Origin: an uncultured Collinsella sp.
GTDB taxonomy: Bacteria > Actinomycetota > Coriobacteriia > Coriobacteriales > Coriobacteriaceae
Assembly: GCA_900754275.1 (NCBI GenBank)
Contig: CAAECF010000013.1
Span: 1 to 26,951 of the forward strand
Length of the DNA stretch: 26,951 nt
Direction: 5' to 3'
Within the stretch, counting starts at the first letter, position 1; each line of letters starts with the position of its first letter. Below the pieces are notes generated by a model. The model was not told the DNA's origin. It made no database searches and saw only the letters and a list, made by a program, of their open reading frames with translations. Positions 22,483 through 26,951 of the stretch are shown here, piece by piece. The translations under genes were made by a program, and so were the position numbers.

Positions 22483-23205
22483 ATGCTCAAGATTATTGCC
22501 TGCGACGATGATGTCGCTTTTCTAGATAGACTGCACCGGATGATCGACCGTTGGTCGACCGAGACGGGCACGGCGGTCGATGTTGCGCTCGTCACGCGCG
22601 GCGAGGACCTGCTGGCCCGCCATGCCGCATCGCGCGCCGACATCATCTTGCTCGATATGATCATGCCGCTCGTCAACGGCATGGACACCGCACGCGAACT
22701 GCGCCAGGCCGACACCGCCGTGCGCCTGGTGTTCCTCACCTCGTCGCCCGAGTTCGCGCTGGAATCCTACGAGGTCCGCGCCTTCGACTATCTGCTCAAG
22801 CCCGTGACTTACGAACGCCTGGCGCGATTACTCGACGAGCTTTCGAGCATGCGCCCGGCGGCAACCGACGAGCTCGTGATCAAAACTTCCTTTGGCTACC
22901 ACGCCCTGCGCCTGTCCGACATCGAATATGCCGAGGCGCGCAACAAGCACGTGGTCTTCCACCTGCGCGACGGACGCGATATCGAGGCACTCGAGTCGTT
23001 CCGCAGCGTCGAGGACCGCTTGGAGCAAAACGCGGTCTTCTTTAAATGCCACCGCAGCTACCAGGTCAACCTGCGCAATATCGATCACTTTGACCGCACG
23101 GACATCGTCATGCGCTCGGGCGCGTGCATCCCGCTTTCGCGCAGCTGCAAGCAGGGATTCCAAGACGCCTACTTTGCGGTGCGCTTTGGGGGTGGGAGAC
23201 ACTGA
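22483..23205 (+). CDS. LytTR-family response regulator (AgrA/VirR type)
   Basis: 240 residues. The receiver domain (1-120) has the acidic pocket Asp8-Asp10, the phospho-acceptor Asp58 (IILLDMIMPLVNGMD), Thr86 and Lys106 (FDYLLKP). A LytTR DNA-binding domain follows (about 130-235; marks YAEARNKHVVFH and FKCHRSYQVNLRNI). Such regulators bind paired 9-bp direct repeats and usually control bacteriocins, quorum sensing or surface factors. Its stop codon overlaps the start of the kinase gene (TGATG), so they form one operon. No peptide signal gene is adjacent. Confidence 0.95.
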   Translation: MLKIIACDDDVAFLDRLHRMIDRWSTETGTAVDVALVTRGEDLLARHAASRADIILLDMIMPLVNGMDTARELRQADTAVRLVFLTSSPEFALESYEVRAFDYLLKPVTYERLARLLDELSSMRPAATDELVIKTSFGYHALRLSDIEYAEARNKHVVFHLRDGRDIEALESFRSVEDRLEQNAVFFKCHRSYQVNLRNIDHFDRTDIVMRSGACIPLSRSCKQGFQDAYFAVRFGGGRH

Positions 23206-24482
23206 TGGTCTCCTCGGTCGAAATGGTCCTTTGGGCAATCCACCACGCCACGACGCTGCTCTTTGGCGTCTTTGCCTCGGCGGCGCTGTGCGGTGTCGAG
23301 ATCAACCGGCGTCATGCGCTTGAGCTGCTGGGGGTCGGCGTCGTGACCGGCGCTGCCTTTTCGATCGCCAATGTCGTTGGCGGCGAACTATTTGCCCGAC
23401 AGGTTTATCCACTTGCCGTGCACCTGCCGCTTATCGTCTACCTGTGTGCGCGCTACCGCCTGAGCCCGCTGCTTGCCGCGCTCGGCATTACGAGTGCTTA
23501 TCTGAGCTGCCAGTTCAGCAATTGGATGGGCATCGCCGCCTTTGCCGCAACCGATTCGCAGATCGCGTACTATCTGGCGCGCATCGCGACCACACTCGCC
23601 GTCTTTGCCGTCCTGTTGCATTGGGCCGGCGACATCGGTCCACGCTTGGCGATTAAAAGCACCACCGAGCTGGGCATCCTTTTAATCCTGCCGCTCGTCT
23701 ATTACGTCTTTGACTATGCCACCAACGTCTACACCACGCTGTTCCACTCGGGCTCGGTGGTAACGGTTGAGTTTTTGGCATTTGCGCTCTGTGCCTTCTA
23801 TCTTATGTTTCTTGCCGTTTACCTGCGCGAATACGAAGAAAAGGAAACCGCCGAGCGAGAGCGCTGGATGCTCGAAACCCGCGACAGCGCCGCCATCAAA
23901 GAGCTCGAGGCTTGGCGTCAATCTGGGCGCGAGCTGTCGATTCTTCGCCACGATATGCGCCACTTCCTACGCGGCCTGGCCGCTTTAATTGAGGAGGGCC
24001 ACACCGACGAGGCGCTCAAACGCATCGATGAACTCTGCGAAGCCGGCGATCGCACCGCCGTACGCCGCTTCTGCGCCAACGAGACCGTAAACATCGCGCT
24101 TTCGTCATTTAACTCGGATATCAATAGAAACGGCATTACCGCCAACCTGCGCGCCGCCGTACCCGAAACCATCCACGTAGGTGACGCCGACCTGTTTAGC
24201 GTGCTCTCAAATGCCTTGGAAAACGCTATCACCGCCGCGAGCGCCGCGCCCCAGGGAAAGCGATTCGTCGACTTTGACCTGCGATTAGAGGACGGCCAGC
24301 TGCTGCTGTTAGTTTCCAACACGTTTGACCGCGCGCCGCGCATGGTCGACGGCATGCCCGTGACCCGGCATGCGGGCCACGGCTTTGGCACCAAGAGCAT
24401 TAAGCTTGCCGTCGAACGCATGAATGGTAACTGCCAGTTCCGCATTAACGGCGATCGGTTTGAGCTGCGCGCTGTGATGTAG
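23205..24482 (+). CDS. GHKL-domain sensor histidine kinase (AgrC-like)
   Basis: 425 residues from ATG 23205, which overlaps the TGA of the response regulator and has GGGAG upstream. About six hydrophobic helices fill residues 8-206, followed by a coiled-coil linker (REYEEKETAERERWMLE), the phospho-acceptor segment ILRHDMRHFLRGL with His249, and an HATPase_c_5 domain with N-box NALENA (336-341) and G-box GHGFGTKSIK (391-400). This layout is typical of AgrC-type peptide sensors; the ligand is unknown. It phosphorylates the LytTR regulator just upstream. Confidence 0.94.
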   Translation: MVSSVEMVLWAIHHATTLLFGVFASAALCGVEINRRHALELLGVGVVTGAAFSIANVVGGELFARQVYPLAVHLPLIVYLCARYRLSPLLAALGITSAYLSCQFSNWMGIAAFAATDSQIAYYLARIATTLAVFAVLLHWAGDIGPRLAIKSTTELGILLILPLVYYVFDYATNVYTTLFHSGSVVTVEFLAFALCAFYLMFLAVYLREYEEKETAERERWMLETRDSAAIKELEAWRQSGRELSILRHDMRHFLRGLAALIEEGHTDEALKRIDELCEAGDRTAVRRFCANETVNIALSSFNSDINRNGITANLRAAVPETIHVGDADLFSVLSNALENAITAASAAPQGKRFVDFDLRLEDGQLLLLVSNTFDRAPRMVDGMPVTRHAGHGFGTKSIKLAVERMNGNCQFRINGDRFELRAVM

Positions 24483-24500
24483 GGGCTGCCGCCAGCCTCG

Positions 24501-25076
24501 CTACAGCGGAGCGGCCGCCGGGGTCAGCTGCTTGATGTAGGCCCACATGCGCTGCTTGGCCGCTTTGTCGGTCAGCGCCGCCTCAAAGCCATCGAGCGCG
24601 AGCACGCGGCGGCCCTGCACATGGGCGACCAGGCCGGGCTTGAGCATGGCGGTGTCGAAGTCATCGATCGCCACGAGCATATCGGCGTAGGTCTCGCGCA
24701 TGGCGTCAGCCGCGTTGTTGTCGAGCAGCAGCACCGCCTCGGGGTCCAAAGCCTCAAGCGCCTCACGGAACAGCTCGCACGGCAGAGTCTCGCCCACCGC
24801 GACCGTCCCATCACCCACGCCGGCGACGCTTGCCAGCACGCAAAAATCCTCGGGAGCGTAGCCGATGGCCCCAAGCGCCTTGCGCAACGCCGCGCCATCC
24901 GGGCCGGCGGCAAGCTCGCCACCCGAACGCTCGGCCTCGTCCAGATCGCCTTTGACCAGCACGATCGGCGAGCACGCGTTGCCCGCGATACGCACGCCAC
25001 GACCCGCGAGCGATGCGAGCTCCTGCTCGGTCGCCTGGGCGATGGCTTCTTTTTTCTGGCTTTGTGACGTGGGCAT
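24501..25076 (-). CDS. Uracil-DNA-glycosylase-like protein lacking catalytic motifs
   Basis: 191 residues from ATG 25076 with GGAG 5 bases before; ATG 25106 lacks a site. By eye, residues 37-90 follow the pattern of family 4/5 uracil-DNA glycosylases: a strand (PIVLVKGDLDEAERSGGELA), a helix with GPDGAALRKALGAIGYAPED, and a strand (FCVLASVAGVG). ALDPEAVLLLDNNAADAM (109-126) matches their KPKVIVALG-AAKAL region, and KAAKQRMWAYIKQL (171-184) their last helix. But the GEAPG water-activating motif is KGDLD here, the HPS motif is absent and the four Fe-S Cys are missing. Either a catalytically dead paralogue with a binding role or a chance likeness. It is divergent from trxA. Confidence 0.6.
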   Translation of the reverse strand: MPTSQSQKKEAIAQATEQELASLAGRGVRIAGNACSPIVLVKGDLDEAERSGGELAAGPDGAALRKALGAIGYAPEDFCVLASVAGVGDGTVAVGETLPCELFREALEALDPEAVLLLDNNAADAMRETYADMLVAIDDFDTAMLKPGLVAHVQGRRVLALDGFEAALTDKAAKQRMWAYIKQLTPAAAPL

Positions 25077-25104
25077 GCGCTCTCCAATCGTTTGCGTGCC
25101 CACC

Positions 25105-25149
25105 ATTATATAAAAGAGCCGCCCGCGAGTGGTTGCTTTGCGGGCGGCT
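25105..25149. promoter_or_regulatory. Divergent promoter region of the glycosylase-like gene and trxA
   Basis: On the minus strand TATAAT (25110-25105) is a consensus -10 box about 30 bp before the glycosylase-like ATG; its -35 box is poor. A hairpin with 10-bp arms (25117-25126 and 25140-25149, AGCCGCCCGC) lies next to it. On the plus strand TGGTTG-17-TATAAG (ending at 25157) might start trxA. Assignments are tentative. Confidence 0.35.
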
Positions 25150-25212
25150 GGGTATAAGCACGGTCGTACTGAGTTTTACGCGGCCGAGCCGCGTCGCATT
25201 ATGGAGGTCACC

Positions 25213-25533
25213 ATGGCTGACATTAATCAGATTACCCCCGAGAACTTCGATTCCATCGTTAACGACAGCCTGCCCGTGCTGGTCGATTTTTGGGCACCGT
25301 GGTGCGGGCCCTGTCGATCCCTCTCGCCCATCGTTGACGAGGTTGCCGATGAGCTGGCGGGCAAGCTTGCCGTTGCCAAATGCAACGTCGACGACAACCA
25401 GGACCTGGCCATGAAGTATGGCGTCATGAGCATCCCCACGCTGATTGTGTTTAAGAACGGCGAGGAGATTGACCGCTCGGTTGGCGCTCTGCCCAAGGCG
25501 AGACTGCAGGCGCTGCTGGAGAAGCATCTGTAA
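25213..25533 (+). CDS. trxA: Thioredoxin
   Basis: 106 residues from ATG 25213 with GGAGGT at 6 bases; the in-frame ATG 25201 overlaps that site and is less likely. One thioredoxin domain has the redox motif WCGPC (Cys31, Cys34), Asp25 in VDFWAPW and cis-Pro75 (MSIPTLIVF), the standard set for disulfide reduction in the cytoplasm. Length is typical for TrxA. A small hairpin (25178-25194) lies in the leader just before the ribosome site. No thioredoxin reductase gene is adjacent. Confidence 0.97.
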   Translation: MADINQITPENFDSIVNDSLPVLVDFWAPWCGPCRSLSPIVDEVADELAGKLAVAKCNVDDNQDLAMKYGVMSIPTLIVFKNGEEIDRSVGALPKARLQALLEKHL

Positions 25534-25654
25534 TACGCTTGTTACATGTTGCCGTCTGCCTGCCGTCCATGAGCGCTTTTACGCCGCTCGCCGGACTTCT
25601 GAATGCACCGAGTGCAACCACGGATAGTATGGTAGTCACAAACAGCCCCCAGTG

Positions 25655-25691
25655 AACGGGTGCGGGTCGCACAGACTCGTACCCGTTTTCT
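25655..25691 (+). terminator. Intrinsic terminator downstream of trxA
   Basis: A 14-bp stem including two G-U pairs (25655-25668 with 25674-25687; outer AACGGGT/ACCCGTT) and a GCACA loop precede TTTTCTT. It is about 120 bp after the trxA stop. Nothing else is recognised between them. Confidence 0.8.
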
Positions 25692-25764
25692 TATGCAGCT
25701 GCGCGCAGAGCGGGCGTAGTAAAATCTGAACCACTGAACTGCCCCATACAAAAGGAGATTTCCC

Positions 25765-26013
25765 ATGCATGATGTTGGAATGAACATGAGCCAGCTTGCC
25801 ATGAGCGTCAAGCAGGTCGACGACACCATCGAGCTCGCTCACGAGTGGAGCCATCAGCTGCTGCATGCGACCGAGAATTTTGACATGGAGCGCATCGGCG
25901 CCAAGCTCGAGGCCGCCATGGCCGCGCTCCACGAGGCGCATGACGCGCTCGAGGGCTACGAGGAAGCCATCGAGGCCGACCACAACTCCGTCGGCTCCGT
26001 GAAGCTGGTGTAA
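25765..26013 (+). CDS. Small His-rich helical protein upstream of nikR
   Basis: 82 residues; AAAGGAG lies 8 bases before the ATG. The whole protein should be helical, acidic and soluble. Three histidines at positions 26, 30 and 34 (HEWSHQLLH) sit one turn apart on one helix face, with His56, His59 and His73 further on; this looks like a metal site. Not recognised. The TAA stop ends one base before the GTG of nikR, so the two are co-translated, which together with NikR and hypF suggests a role in nickel binding or sensing. TAAAAT at about 25719-25724 could be its -10 box. Confidence 0.75.
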   Translation: MHDVGMNMSQLAMSVKQVDDTIELAHEWSHQLLHATENFDMERIGAKLEAAMAALHEAHDALEGYEEAIEADHNSVGSVKLV

Positions 26014-26014
26014 G

Positions 26015-26527
26015 GTGGCCGAACACGAGCACTGCTGCGAGTACGAGCACGAGCATCCGCACGGGGCGGACGGTGACGCGGGCTGCCACTGTAGTGGCTC
26101 CGGCTCCGAGCTGGTCCGTTTTTCGGTTACCGCACCCGACGACCTGCTGCGCCGTTTTGACGAGCAGATCGCGCGCCGCGGCGACGTGGCCAACCGCTCC
26201 GAGGCCGTGCGCGATTTGATTCGCGCCTCGATCGCCAAAGAGCAGATGCGCACGCCCGATGAGCACGTTATCGGGTCGCTCACCATGATCTACGACCATC
26301 ACACCGGCGATCTGACGCGCCGCCTGGACGAGGTGCAGCACGACTACACCGACGAGATCGTATCGACGATGCACGTGCATTTGGATCACCACAACTGCTT
26401 GGAAATCCTGGCACTCAAGGGTCGCGGCGAGCGCGTCTACGAACTAGCCGACCGCCTGCTGGGCCTGCGCGGCGTTAAGCACGGCGAGCTCACGTGCGCC
26501 GCCACCAAGCAGAGCCTGGGGCTGTAG
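26015..26527 (+). CDS. nikR: Nickel-responsive regulator NikR with His/Cys-rich N-terminal tail
   Basis: 170 residues from GTG 26015. Residues 34-75 form the ribbon-helix-helix DNA-binding domain (LVRFSVTAPDDLLRRFDE, NRSEAVRDLIRASI). The ACT-like domain has the square-planar nickel ligands in the usual spacing: His109, then His120, His122 and Cys128 in MHVHLDHHNCLE. The protein is longer than usual (about 135-150) by a 30-residue tail with six His and four Cys in the first 26 positions (starts MAEHEHCCEYEHEHPH), probably a metal-binding extension. No other start codon lies between the tail and the DNA-binding domain, so the tail is probably real. Neighbours are a His-rich small protein and hypF. 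Confidence 0.93.
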   Translation: MAEHEHCCEYEHEHPHGADGDAGCHCSGSGSELVRFSVTAPDDLLRRFDEQIARRGDVANRSEAVRDLIRASIAKEQMRTPDEHVIGSLTMIYDHHTGDLTRRLDEVQHDYTDEIVSTMHVHLDHHNCLEILALKGRGERVYELADRLLGLRGVKHGELTCAATKQSLGL

Positions 26528-26557
26528 CGGGATTTCCCGCAGCGCACCTGCCAAATA

Positions 26558-26619
26558 GGGACAGGTTTGTTTTGGCAGGTTTAGAAGTTTTACCTACCAA
26601 AATAAACCTGTCCCTTTTT
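26558..26619 (+). terminator. Inverted repeat terminator between nikR and hypF
   Basis: 23-bp arms (26558-26580 and 26592-26614, starting GGGACAGGTTTG) match at 21 of 23 positions, and both differences still allow G-U pairs. An 11-nt loop separates them, and TTTTT follows. The GGGACAGG core is similar to other dispersed repeats in this window, so this may be a repeat used as a terminator. Confidence 0.7.
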
Positions 26620-26644
26620 GGTCGGTTTTGATGAGGGGTGTCGC

Positions 26645-26951
26645 ATGCGGCATGCGCATATTCATGTGACGGGCATTGTGCAGGGCGTTGGCATGCGACC
26701 GTTTGTGTATCGCGAGGCCATGGCACATGGCATTTGTGGATGGGTGCTCAATGCGGGCGACGGCGTGCATATCGAGGCGCACGCTTTGGCCGATGCGCTC
26801 GATGCTTTTGTTGCCGCGCTTTCTGAGCATGCGCCTGCGGCAGCTCGCGTTGAGCGAGTCGATATTGCGGATTTGGAGCCTGGCGGCTGGAGCGCTGCCG
26901 ATGAGCAGGGCTTTCACATTGTGGCGTCGCAGGACCAGACCGCGCACACGA
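26645..26951 (+). CDS. hypF: Carbamoyltransferase HypF, N-terminal part (cut by window edge)
   Basis: 102 codons from ATG 26645 (GAGGGG upstream) to the window end. The protein starts MRHAHIHVTGIVQGVGMRPFVY, the acylphosphatase domain that opens HypF, with its VQGVGMRPFVYR loop and GWVLNAGDGVHIEAH. The zinc-finger, YrdC-like and Kae1-like domains would lie beyond the window. HypF makes the carbamoyl group that becomes the CN ligands of [NiFe]-hydrogenases, so more hyp genes are likely downstream. A free acylphosphatase would be about 90 residues; here the frame stays open past that, favouring HypF. Confidence 0.9.
   Translation, partial: MRHAHIHVTGIVQGVGMRPFVYREAMAHGICGWVLNAGDGVHIEAHALADALDAFVAALSEHAPAAARVERVDIADLEPGGWSAADEQGFHIVASQDQTAHT

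Overview
The window looks like chromosomal DNA from a high-GC actinobacterium of the class Coriobacteriia, most likely Collinsella or a close relative. That placement is an inference from the dnaK-grpE-dnaJ-hspR heat-shock order, a NiaR-type NAD regulator, strong GC bias at third codon positions, and intergenic DNA packed with short palindromic repeats. No rRNA gene, convincing tRNA gene, CRISPR array, phage gene or transposase was found.

Layout. 1-2155: a partial unknown gene (-) faces a TetR regulator (+) across two matching operator-like palindromes. A Trp-rich multi-pass membrane protein gene follows, interrupted by an in-frame amber codon. 2384-3874: a single-pass membrane protein with a long acidic cytoplasmic tail. 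3896-5248: an AAA_14/DUF4143 ATPase (-) whose promoter lies inside a perfect 24-bp inverted repeat. 5359-5544: a tRNA-like fragment and a palindromic repeat. 5570-8529: a PAPK-repeat small protein and clpB (-). 8530-9419: an 890-bp gene-free stretch with an operator, three tandem hairpins, a terminator, a duplicated 35-bp repeat and four 9-bp TAGTG repeats. 9420-10067: a membrane-anchored unknown protein. 10239-12539: an aconitase-superfamily hydratase (-).

12980-17279: the operon dnaK-grpE-dnaJ-hspR, read on the minus strand. Upstream of dnaK is a 27-bp palindrome whose 11-bp arms are identical to those of a palindrome upstream of clpB; the natural inference is a shared HspR operator. Behind each of these operators lies a different triple tandem array of imperfect palindromes. 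17937-18122: a 2[4Fe-4S] ferredoxin. 18323-22190: nadA-nadB-nadC-niaR (-), de novo NAD synthesis with its own niacin-responsive repressor and a perfect 19-bp-arm palindrome overlapping a plausible promoter. 22483-24482: a LytTR response regulator and GHKL histidine kinase with overlapping stop and start codons. 24501-25076: a protein that aligns by eye with family 4/5 uracil-DNA glycosylases but has lost the catalytic and Fe-S motifs. 25213-25533: thioredoxin.

25765-26951: a nickel-linked cluster made of an 82-residue helical protein with an HxxxHxxxH face, a NikR with an unusual His/Cys-rich N-terminal tail, and the start of hypF for [NiFe]-hydrogenase maturation. This cluster, the shared heat-shock operator with its tandem palindromic arrays, the amber-interrupted membrane gene and the degenerate glycosylase are the most promising places for new biology. 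All family names come from reading the sequence; no database search was run.
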